From contig CAWKGC010000007.1 in NCBI GenBank assembly GCA_963849005.1, positions 100,833 to 164,832 of the forward strand: a stretch of DNA of 64,000 nucleotides, in the 5' to 3' direction. Source of the stretch: CAWKGC01 sp963849005 (GTDB lineage Bacteria > Pseudomonadota > Gammaproteobacteria > Burkholderiales > Usitatibacteraceae). The notes under the pieces were generated by a model. The model was not told where the DNA came from. It made no database searches and worked only from the letters and a program-made list of their open reading frames with translations. Both the position numbers and the translations under genes were made by a program. Shown here piece after piece: positions 9,127 through 16,729 of the stretch (positions within the stretch are counted from its first letter, which is position 1; the number at the start of each line of letters is the position of its first letter).

Positions 9127-10395
9127 TCAGACCATGCCTTCCAGCAGCTGGACGTCGACGATGTTCCCGGCGGCAACATTGCCGACGTCGTCCCCGAGGA
9201 CGATGAAGCAGTTGGCGTCGCTCATCGACTTCAGGATGCCCGAGCCCTGCTCGCCGGTCGGGCGCACCGTCCAGATGCCGTCGCTTCCGGGCGTGAGGAT
9301 GCCGCGCTGGAACTCGGTGCGCCCGGGCGCCTTGCGGATGTTCGCCGTGCACAGCGCCTTGAGCATCGGCACTGGCGCGACCGGATTGGCGCCCATCAAC
9401 TTCAGCAGGGCTTCGCGCACGAACTGGTAGAAGGTCGCCATCACCGACACGGGGTTCCCCGGCAGGCCGAAGAAATGCGCGCCGCGGATCTTCCCGTAGG
9501 CCAGCGGCCGGCCCGGTTTCATCGCGATCTTCCAGAACACCACTTCGCCCAGCTTCTGCATCAGCTGCTTCACGAAGTCCGCCTCGCCCACCGAGACGCC
9601 ACCGCTGGTGATGACCACGTCGGCGATCGCCGCCGCGTCGATGAAAGCCTGCTCGAGCAGCGCCGGGTCGTCGCGCACCACGCCCATGTCGATCGCATCG
9701 CACCCCAGCCGCGCGAGCATGCCGTGCAGCGTGTAGCGGTTGGAGTCGTAGATCTGCCCTTCGCCGAGCGGCGTGCCGATCGCGCGCAGTTCGTCGCCTG
9801 TGGAAAAGAAGGCCACGCGAAGCGGCCGCATCACGCCGACCTCGCCGAGGCCGAGCGAGGCGATCAGCCCGAGCTCGGCTGGCCGGACGATGCGCCCCTT
9901 CGCCAGCGCGATCGCACCGCGCTTGAGATCTTCGCCGGCCTCGCGCACGTTCTGGCCGGTCTTCTGTCCTGCCGCGAAAGTGACCGACTTGCCGTCGGCG
10001 CGGGCGCGCTCCTGCATCACCACGGTGTCCGCGCCCTCGGGCACCACGCCGCCGGTGAAGATGCGCGCGCATTGCCCGGCGGCGACCACACCCTTGAAGG
10101 GCTGCCCCGCGAACGATGTGCCGATCTCGGCCAAGGTCGATTCGGCATCGGCCTCCAGGTCGGCGCCGCGCATCGCCCAGCCGTCCATCGCCGAGTTGCG
10201 GTGCGCCGGTACGTCGACGGGCGAGACGATGTCCTCGGCGAGCACGCGGCCCAGGGCGGAGCGCAGCGGCACGCGCGCCACGCCGGACACGGGCTCGAGG
10301 AACTGGTGGATGAAGGCACGCGCCTTGGCCACCGGCATCGAGTCGGGATCGTAGTCGTCGGCGCAGGAGGCTTCGGTGATGGTGAGCTTGGTCAT
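9127..10395 (-). CDS. moeA: Molybdopterin molybdenumtransferase
   Basis: MoeA inserts molybdate into adenylylated molybdopterin, the last common step of molybdenum-cofactor synthesis. The 422-residue length is normal. Domains follow the family order: N-terminal VPLRSALGRVLAEDI and PAHRNSAMDGWAM, then the molybdopterin-binding core FFSTGDEL, GQIYDSNRYTLHGML, VITSGGVSVGEADFV and the FFGLPGNPVSVMATF loop, and finally the C-terminal beta-barrel. Its start overlaps the mobA stop by 4 bp. It is the last gene of a moaA-fdhD-mobA-moeA operon divergent from the formate dehydrogenase genes. Confidence 0.95.
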   Translation of the reverse strand: MTKLTITEASCADDYDPDSMPVAKARAFIHQFLEPVSGVARVPLRSALGRVLAEDIVSPVDVPAHRNSAMDGWAMRGADLEADAESTLAEIGTSFAGQPFKGVVAAGQCARIFTGGVVPEGADTVVMQERARADGKSVTFAAGQKTGQNVREAGEDLKRGAIALAKGRIVRPAELGLIASLGLGEVGVMRPLRVAFFSTGDELRAIGTPLGEGQIYDSNRYTLHGMLARLGCDAIDMGVVRDDPALLEQAFIDAAAIADVVITSGGVSVGEADFVKQLMQKLGEVVFWKIAMKPGRPLAYGKIRGAHFFGLPGNPVSVMATFYQFVREALLKLMGANPVAPVPMLKALCTANIRKAPGRTEFQRGILTPGSDGIWTVRPTGEQGSGILKSMSDANCFIVLGDDVGNVAAGNIVDVQLLEGMV

Positions 10396-10964
10396 GGCGT
10401 CTCGTATTGCGCGAGTTCCTCGGGCGTGTTGATGTTGCGGAAGGCCTCGAGCTCATCGCCGAAATCGACTTCCGTCACGGCGAGCGAGGCATACCAGGAG
10501 TCGATCTTGCGCTGCCCCGAAGCGAGGAAGGCGCGCAGCGATGGCGCGACGTTCGTGCGCATCAGGCAGAAGACCGGATGCGGCTGGTCCCCGGTGCGCG
10601 CCACGGCGAGCTGGGCATTGCCGGCATCGAGCGCGGCGTTGAGCCTCTTCACCAGGTCTTCGGGGAGGAATGGGGAATCGCAGGGCACCGTGACCATCAG
10701 GTCGCCCGAGGCATTGGCCAGCCCGCGCTCGAACCCCGCCAGCGGCCCGGCATAGCCCGGGATCTCGTCGGCGATCACGCGATGGCCGAACTGCGCGTAG
10801 CGCTCCGGATTGCGGTTGGCGTTGACGAGGACCTCGTCGACCTGGGGTGCGAGGCGCGCGATCACGTGCGCCACCATCGGCTTGCCGCCCAGCAATTGCA
10901 GCCCCTTGTCGATGCCGCCCATGCGGCTGCCCTGTCCCCCGGCGAGGATGAGGCCGGTGATCAA
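10392..10964 (-). CDS. mobA: Molybdenum cofactor guanylyltransferase
   Basis: MobA attaches GMP to molybdenum cofactor to give the bis-MGD form used by formate dehydrogenases. The N-terminal GLILAGGQGSRMGGIDKGLQ is the nucleotide-binding signature. VPCDSPFLPEDLV is the metal-binding segment, and NINTPEEL closes the protein. No ATG fits. The best start is a TTG at 10964 whose last two bases form part of the fdhD stop (TTGA), giving 190 residues, the usual length. This coupling implies translation linked to fdhD. Its end overlaps the moeA start. Confidence 0.9.
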   Translation of the reverse strand: MITGLILAGGQGSRMGGIDKGLQLLGGKPMVAHVIARLAPQVDEVLVNANRNPERYAQFGHRVIADEIPGYAGPLAGFERGLANASGDLMVTVPCDSPFLPEDLVKRLNAALDAGNAQLAVARTGDQPHPVFCLMRTNVAPSLRAFLASGQRKIDSWYASLAVTEVDFGDELEAFRNINTPEELAQYETP

Positions 10965-11812
10965 CGCAGCGCTTCCGTTCCCGCGGCGGCGGGCTGGGCC
11001 GATGGCCTGCGCACCAGCCGTTCCTCGCCGGTGAACAACAGGAAATGCTTTCCCACCGCGCGGCCGATCATGGTGATGCCGACCGTCTGCGCGATCTCGT
11101 AGCCCATCTGCGTGAGCCCGGAGCGCGAGACGAGGAACGGGATGCCCATCTGCGCCGCCTTGATGACCATCTCCGAGGTCAATCGCCCGGTGGTGTAGAA
11201 GACCTTGTCGGCGCCGTCGATGCCTTCCAGCCACATCCAGCCGGCGATGGCATCGACCGCGTTGTGCCGGCCGACGTCCTCGACGAAGGTGAGGATCTCG
11301 CTGCCCCGGGCAAGCGCGCAACCATGCACGGCGCCCGCCTGCTTGTAGATCGATTCGTGGACGCGGACGTTGTTCAGCAGCGCGAACAGCGTTGCCTCGT
11401 CGAGGCGCGCGCCTTCGGGAAGCCGGATCGATTCCACGTCCTCCATGAGTTCGCCGAACACCGTGCCCTGCCCGCAGCCGGTGGTCTTGGTGCGCTTCTT
11501 CATTTTCTCTTCGAGGTCGGTGAGCCCGTGGCGGGTCGTGACCACCGCGGCATTGACTTCCCAGTCCACCTGGACGGAGACGATGTCCTCGATGGAATTC
11601 ACCAGGCGCTGGTTGCGCAGGTAGCCGATCACCAGGGCCTCGGGCGCGGCGCCCAGCGTCATCAGGGTGAGGATCTCCTGCTTGTCGACGTAGAGCGTGA
11701 GGGGATGCTCGCCGGCGATCGGCGTGGGCTGGACCGCGCCGTTCTCGTCGCGCGCCTCGACCGTGAACGTGGAGGGGCGGGCGGACTGCGATAGCTCGGG
11801 GCGCCTGCCCAC
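10961..11812 (-). CDS. fdhD: Formate dehydrogenase sulfurtransferase FdhD
   Basis: FdhD passes sulfur from a cysteine desulfurase to the molybdenum cofactor of formate dehydrogenase. A GTG at 11812, one base after the moaA stop, gives 283 residues. Family motifs include PLTLYVDKQEILTLMT, GYLRNQRLV, FVEDVGRHNAVDAIAG, YTTGRLTSEMV and PFLVSRSGLTQMGYE. The flexible loop reads TKTTGCGQGTVFG, with a single Cys where E. coli FdhD has a CxxC pair. The gene sits between moaA and mobA and serves the formate dehydrogenase encoded divergently. Confidence 0.9.
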   Translation of the reverse strand: MGRRPELSQSARPSTFTVEARDENGAVQPTPIAGEHPLTLYVDKQEILTLMTLGAAPEALVIGYLRNQRLVNSIEDIVSVQVDWEVNAAVVTTRHGLTDLEEKMKKRTKTTGCGQGTVFGELMEDVESIRLPEGARLDEATLFALLNNVRVHESIYKQAGAVHGCALARGSEILTFVEDVGRHNAVDAIAGWMWLEGIDGADKVFYTTGRLTSEMVIKAAQMGIPFLVSRSGLTQMGYEIAQTVGITMIGRAVGKHFLLFTGEERLVRRPSAQPAAAGTEALR

Positions 11813-11813
11813 G

Positions 11814-12893
11814 TCAGCCGCCGATGAAGGACATTTCGACCTTGCGCTCGCGGGCCGTCTCGGCAGTCCGGACTTCGGAATAGTTGTCGGCGCGCTGCCG
11901 CCAGATCGCGCCGATCGCGGCCGATACTCCGCGTCCGTCCTGCCGGAGCGGATCATCGATTTCAGGTCGTAGCCCTGTTCGGCGAACAGGCACGTGAAAA
12001 GCTGCCCGTCGGTGGAAAGCCGGGCGCGATTGCACGAGGCGCAAAAAGCCTGCGTGACCGAGGAGATGACGCCGATTTCGCCCGGCCGTCGGCATAGCGC
12101 CAGCGCTCGGCCACTTCGCCTGGATGGTTGGCGTCGATCGGCTCGAGCGCGAATTCGCGCCCGATCATCGCACGATCTCCGCCGACGGGACGACCTCGTC
12201 CATGCGCCAGCCGTTGGTCGAGCCGACGTCCATGTACTCGATGAAGCGCGCGATGTGCCCGGTGCCGCGAAAGCGACGCGCCATCGCGAGCACTTCCCGG
12301 TCGTTGGTGCCGCGCTTGACCACCATGTTGACCTTCACCGGCGCCAGGCCCGCCTCGGCCGCGGCGTCGATCGCCTCCAGCACCTTCGCCACCGGGAAAT
12401 CGACATCGTTCATCGCCTTGAAGGTACCGTCGTCGAGAGCGTCGAGGGACACGGTGATGCGATTCAGGCCCGCCTCGCGCAGCGCGCGGGCCTTTGCCTT
12501 CAGCGCCGAGCCGTTGGTCGTGAGCGTGAGGTCGATGCCGGGCAGCGCGGTCGCGAGCTGGCGCACCAGTTCCTCGATGTTCTTGCGCAGCAAGGGCTCG
12601 CCGCCGGTAAGCCGGATCTTCTCGATGCCGTGCCCGCGGAAGATGCCGGCGAGCCGCACGATTTCCTCGAAGCTGAGCAGTTCCCCGTGCGGAAGGAATG
12701 CGTAGTCATCGGCGAACACGTCCTTGGGCATGCAATAGACGCAGCGGAAGTTGCAGCGGTCTGTCACCGAGATGCGCAGGTCGCGCAGGCCGCGCCCGCG
12801 GGGGTCGCGTGCCAGGCCCGATGCACCCTCGCCGTGTGGGGGGATCGGCAGCCCGCGCGGCGCGGGAGTGATTGCAATGACCTTGCTGTTCAT
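11814..12893 (-). pseudogene. moaA: GTP 3',8-cyclase MoaA, three frameshifts
   Basis: MoaA is the radical-SAM enzyme that starts molybdopterin synthesis from GTP. The N-terminal 243 residues are intact: DRCNFRCVYCMPKD (the CxxxCxxC SAM cluster), IRLTGGEPLLRKN, TTNGSALKAKA and RFIEYMDVGSTNGWRM. The frame then changes near 12168, 12090 and 11920. The rest is recognisable in pieces: IGREFALEPIDANHPGEVAE, GVISSVTQAFCASCNRARLS (second cluster) and the C-terminal RKVEMSFIGG with the essential Gly-Gly tail. All parts are present and the downstream genes are intact, so the breaks may be consensus errors. It is the first gene of the cofactor operon. Confidence 0.85.
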
Positions 12894-12936
12894 GCGGGTT
12901 TCGCCTGGGCGTCGGTCGTTCGATTATAGTGGAGCC

Positions 12937-13416
12937 ATGAGTGAAAAGCCGACCCTGAAGATCGCGGTGGTGATGGAGCGCGTCGCGATCGAGAGCCGCT
13001 GGGCCACGCACCAGTGGCGCGTCGCATCGGTGCGTCCCGACTGCGGCGGCGAGCCGCGCGTGGTCGTCGAGCACGAGGGATTGCTGCAGAAGCTCTACCC
13101 CGGGCTCGACCTCACGATCCATCGCGACGAGGCCGAAGGCTATTACCTGAACGTGAGTTCCGAGAAGCCTGCGGTATTCGTCTCGTGGCGCGTCGAGGAA
13201 GGCAGCGGCGAGGGCTATCCGTTCCTCGCCACGCTGTCATATCACGAGGCAGCGCGCTGGATGGATGGCGGTGAAACCGTCGATCGCGTGGAAGCGCCGG
13301 TCGACCTGATCGTCTGGCTCGGCACCTGGGTGGAAGAGAACTACCGGCCCGAGGCAAAGAAGCGCATCCGGCCCAAGTCCTTCGAATCGCTCGAGCGCCG
13401 CTCGCGGGGCACCTGA
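12937..13416 (+). CDS. DUF3305 protein of the formate dehydrogenase cluster
   Basis: This 159-residue soluble protein starts MSEKPTLKIAVVMERVAIES. Conserved features are RWATHQWRVASVRP, PGLDLTIHRDEAEGYYLN, PAVFVSWRVEE and a proline-poor C-terminus ending LERRSRGT. It belongs to DUF3305, a family found almost only beside respiratory formate dehydrogenase genes, with no biochemical role that I know of. It opens the rightward operon, 43 bp from moaA on the other strand, with a possible -10 (TATAGT) at 12925. The next gene follows after 2 bp. Confidence 0.8.
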   Translation: MSEKPTLKIAVVMERVAIESRWATHQWRVASVRPDCGGEPRVVVEHEGLLQKLYPGLDLTIHRDEAEGYYLNVSSEKPAVFVSWRVEEGSGEGYPFLATLSYHEAARWMDGGETVDRVEAPVDLIVWLGTWVEENYRPEAKKRIRPKSFESLERRSRGT

Positions 13417-13418
13417 GC

Positions 13419-13967
13419 ATGGCCGAGGAACTGCCTTTCCTTTCGCGCTGGTCGCGCCGCAAGGTCGAGGCGAAGCAGGGAGGGACGCCTGCACCGGAAG
13501 AGGTTCCTGCGCCGGTCGCATTGCCCGCGGCGATCGAGGCGCCGCCTCCCGAGCCGCTTCCCCCGGTCGAATCGCTGACGCCGGAGTCCGACTTCAAGCC
13601 CTTTCTCAAGCCGGGCGTGGACGAGGGCCTCAAGCGGCAGGCGCTCAGGGCGCTTTTTCGCGACCCGCAGTTCAACGTCCAGGACGGGCTCGACATCTAC
13701 ATCGGCGACTACACGCAGCCCGATCCGATCCCGCCCGAGATGCTGGCGCGCCTGAACCAGATGAGCCACCTCGGGGTGCGCGAGCCCGAGTTGGAAGTTG
13801 ATCCAGCGCACGCGAAGGAGGGGGCCGAGGCGGCAGCGGAAGTATCGCCCGAGGCGGCCGAAGCCGCCGAGTTGGCAGCCGCGCCGGAGCCGGCCGCGCC
13901 CACCGCTGAGCCCGCCGCGGAGCCTGCCGTCGAGCCCCTGCGCAAGAGCGAAAACCCCTCCCAATAA
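13419..13967 (+). CDS. DUF3306 protein of the formate dehydrogenase cluster
   Basis: The 182-residue protein begins FLSRWSRRKVEAK after a short leader. It has a proline/alanine-rich linker, the conserved core KPGVDEGLKRQALRALFRDP and LDIYIGDYTQPDPIP, and a low-complexity Ala/Glu/Pro tail. This architecture is DUF3306, the usual companion of DUF3305 in formate dehydrogenase operons. It is probably cytoplasmic and its function is unknown. It may help maturation or assembly, judged only from its constant position. Confidence 0.8.
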   Translation: MAEELPFLSRWSRRKVEAKQGGTPAPEEVPAPVALPAAIEAPPPEPLPPVESLTPESDFKPFLKPGVDEGLKRQALRALFRDPQFNVQDGLDIYIGDYTQPDPIPPEMLARLNQMSHLGVREPELEVDPAHAKEGAEAAAEVSPEAAEAAELAAAPEPAAPTAEPAAEPAVEPLRKSENPSQ

Positions 13968-13975
13968 TAGGGGTT
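13953..13975 (+). terminator. Weak hairpin at the end of the DUF3306 gene
   Basis: AACCCCT and AGGGGTT form a 7-bp stem around a 9-base loop that includes the stop codon, followed by TATAC with only a short T tract. It could attenuate transcription between the DUF3305/3306 pair and the ferredoxin gene. The T tail is too short for a confident terminator call. Confidence 0.3.
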
Positions 13976-14110
13976 TATACGCCCGGAATTTCTCCGGAAC
14001 TCGTGTAAAATTTTTTCACTACAAGAACGGTGAGGAGCAGGGCGCGTGCCGCAGTAGGCAAAGGGCCCTGGACATCGAATACGTTGACTTCGTTTTCTTC
14101 CCAGGAAACG

Positions 14111-15869
14111 GTGGCCATCGACAAGGATGGTGCGCCGACGACCCAGCCGGATGCGCAATCGGTGTCGCCCGCGGTTTCGTTCGAAAGCCGGGGCTGGTCC
14201 TCGCGCCCCGAAGGCGCCGAGGCGAAGATGGCGGCCCTCGCGGCGATCTCGCAGTTGCCCGAGCCCGGCCCGGTCGCTTCCGTCTCGTATCTCTCGCGCG
14301 GCAACCTGCTGGTGATCGGCGGCGATGCGCGCGCGCTGGCGGCGGCGCAGTCCCTGTCGGCATCCCTTGCCGTGACCTTGCTCGACTCCGCCGCGGCCGC
14401 AGGGGCGGGAAAGCACGCGACCTGGCGCGGCAAGCTGGTTTCGCTCGAAGGCTGGCTCGGCAAGTTCGTCGCGCGCATCGAGGCGACTGGTGGTGGCCGA
14501 TCCCGGGACGGGGAAAGACGCGCGGCGCACGCCGGGGCAGGAAACCGAGGCGGATTTCGACCTCGTGCTCGACTTCAGCAATCCGTCGCGTTTCGCGATG
14601 CACCAGCCGCCGCAGGGCTACTACGCGGCGCCAAGGGACGAGGCGGCACTCGCTGCCGTGCTCGAAGAGTTGCGCGGGCTGGTGGGCGAGTTCGAGAAGC
14701 CGAAGTTCTTCAATTACCGCGAAGACATCTGCGCGCATTCGCGCTCGGAGATCATCGGTTGCAACCGCTGCATCGTGGTGTGCTCGACGGTGGCGATCCG
14801 GGTTGCCGGGGACAAGGTGGCGGTCGAGCCGCACCTGTGCATGGGCTGTGGCGCCTGCGCCACGGTCTGCCCGTCAGGCGCCATGAGCTACCAGTATCCG
14901 AAGGTGAGCGACCGCGGCGCGCAGCTGAAGCTGCTGCTTTCGGCATATCTGGGCGCCGGCGGCAAGGATGCCTGCCTGCTTTTCCACAACGGCCTGGACG
15001 GCCGCGCGCTGCTGGCCGCTTCGGCCGCGGCGGGCGAGGGCCTGCCCGGGCGCGTGATCCCGATCGAGACCTGGCATGTCGCCTCCATCGGCCCGGACCT
15101 CCTGCTTGCGGCAATCGCCTACGGCGCCAGCCAGGTGGCGGTGCTGGGTGCGGGTTCCGAGGCGCCGCAATACGCGACGGCCCTCCAGGAACAGATGTCC
15201 TTCGCCCAGACGGTGCTCACCGCGCTGGGCTACTCCGGATCGCACTTCAAATGGATCGAAGCGCGCGACGCTGCTGCGGTCTCCGCGGCTTTCGCGGCAT
15301 GGCCGGCGGCCACGGGCGTCGCCAAGGCGGCAAGCTTCGCGCTATCGGACGACAAGCGCACGGCGATCGAGTTTTCCGTCGAGCACCTGGCCAAACTGGC
15401 GCCGACGCCGCAGCAGGAAATCACGCTCCGGGCCGGTGCAGCTTACGGCGAGGTCGAGGTCGACCGGGTGAAATGCACGCTCTGCCTCGCCTGCGCCGGG
15501 GCCTGCCCCGAGTCCGCGCTGATGGACGGCGGCGAAGTCCCGATGCTGCGCTTCCTCGAGCGCAACTGCGTCCAGTGCGGCCTGTGCGAGAAGACCTGCC
15601 CGGAGGACGCGATCACGCTCAAGCCCCGGCTGTTGCTCACCCCGGCCGTGCGGGAAGCGCGTGTCCTCAACGAGGACCAGCCCTTCAATTGCCTGAGCTG
15701 CGGCAAGCCCTTCGCGACGCGCAACATCATCGAGAGGATGACCGGCCGCCTGGCCGGGCACTCGATGTTTTCCGGCACCGGGGCGCTGAAGCGCCTGCAG
15801 ATGTGCGCCGACTGCCGCATCGTCGACATGATGTCGAGCCCCGATGAAGCCTCGGTGCTGAAGCGATGA
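14111..15869 (+). CDS. Multi-cluster 4Fe-4S ferredoxin-type protein of the formate dehydrogenase operon (one frameshift)
   Basis: A large iron-sulfur protein with about 585 residues expected. Four cysteine groups are visible: CNRCIVVCS with CMGCGACATVCPSG, CTLCLACAGACPESA, CVQCGLCEKTCPEDA, and a C-terminal CLSCGKPF with MCADCR. The start is a GTG at 14111 preceded by AGGAA. An N-terminal part with GGDARALAAAQSLSASLAV is in a different frame from the rest, with the change near 14485-14500. The residues from 14490 on are intact. It probably carries electrons to or from the dehydrogenase in the cytoplasm (inference). Its stop overlaps the next start by 4 bp. Confidence 0.8.
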
Positions 15870-16492
15870 GCACGCCGGCCGCCGCCACCATCCAGGTGCA
15901 CCGGCCCCTTTCGGCCGAGGACGCGGGGCGCGCCGATTTCTATGCCTTGCTTGCCCGGCTGCTGCATGAGGCCCCGGATGCCCGGCTCCTCAACACGCTC
16001 GCGCTTGCGCCGCCGCTGGACGAAGGCACGGAACTGTCGGCGGCCTGGTCTGGTCTGACGGCGGCATCGGCAGCATTCGACGCGGAAGCGGCCCTGGAGG
16101 AATTCGAGCAACTGTTCGGCGGCGTGGGAAGGGCGAAAGTCTCTGTTTTCGCTGGCTTTTATTCCGGCGAATCGCTCGCCGACCACCCGCGGGTCAAGGT
16201 GATCGCCGACATGAGCGCGCTCGGCCTTTCCCGCCGGCCGGCCGCCACCGAACCGGAAGACCACTTTGCCGCGCTGTTCGATGTAATGCGTATACTCATC
16301 GCAGGCGGGGCCGGGCGCGAGGCAGCCACGGTGGAGGAGCAGAAATCGTTTTTCACGCGCCATCTTGCACGCAGTTTGCCCGGGTTCCTGGTGGCCCTGG
16401 CAGGCGCGGATGGTGCAAACTATTACCGTCGGGTTGCCGCGTTCGCCACAGCGTTCGCGTCGATCGAGCGGCAGTCATTCGAACTCGATTGA
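15866..16492 (+). CDS. TorD/DmsD-like molybdoenzyme maturation chaperone
   Basis: The 208-residue all-helical protein contains ADFYALLARLLHEAPD, an acidic middle ALEEFEQLFGG, and the signature EPEDHFAALFDVMRILIAG followed by QKSFFTRHLARSLPGF. These match the TorD/NarJ family (E-P-x-D-H). Such chaperones bind the twin-arginine leader of a molybdoenzyme and hold it until the cofactor is inserted. Two Tat substrates, the 65-residue protein and the alpha subunit, are encoded directly downstream. Confidence 0.85.
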   Translation: MSTPAAATIQVHRPLSAEDAGRADFYALLARLLHEAPDARLLNTLALAPPLDEGTELSAAWSGLTAASAAFDAEAALEEFEQLFGGVGRAKVSVFAGFYSGESLADHPRVKVIADMSALGLSRRPAATEPEDHFAALFDVMRILIAGGAGREAATVEEQKSFFTRHLARSLPGFLVALAGADGANYYRRVAAFATAFASIERQSFELD

Positions 16493-16522
16493 AACCGCAG
16501 CAATCATCTGAGGAGGCGTGAA

Positions 16523-16720
16523 ATGAAGAAAGACTCGAAGCCCGCCCTTGACCGCAGGTCGTTCCTTCTGGCCTCCAGTGCCACCGCCGGCGCGGCCGCA
16601 GTTGCCGCCACCGGGCATTTCAAGGCGCGCAAGGCCGTCGCCGCAGCCGAGGCCGCCACGCCTTCGGGCTACCACCTTTCCGCGCACATCAAGAAGTACT
16701 ACGACACCACCGAGGTCTAG
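16523..16720 (+). CDS. Formate dehydrogenase region Tat-target micro-protein
   Basis: The 65-residue protein is mostly a twin-arginine leader, DRRSFLLASSATAGAAAVAA, with a short mature part ending HLSAHIKKYYDTTEV. It fits the small 'formate dehydrogenase region TAT target' family that lies immediately upstream of the catalytic subunit in many proteobacteria. GGAGGCG lies about 7 bp before the ATG. It may be a small structural subunit or an export helper; the function is not established. Confidence 0.8.
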   Translation: MKKDSKPALDRRSFLLASSATAGAAAVAATGHFKARKAVAAAEAATPSGYHLSAHIKKYYDTTEV

Positions 16721-16729
16721 GAGGCCACC

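Noticed and set aside
12894..12936. A molybdenum-cofactor riboswitch upstream of moaA
   Set aside because: Only 43 bases separate moaA from the divergent DUF3305 gene, too short for the known Moco RNA motif, and no matching stems are visible.
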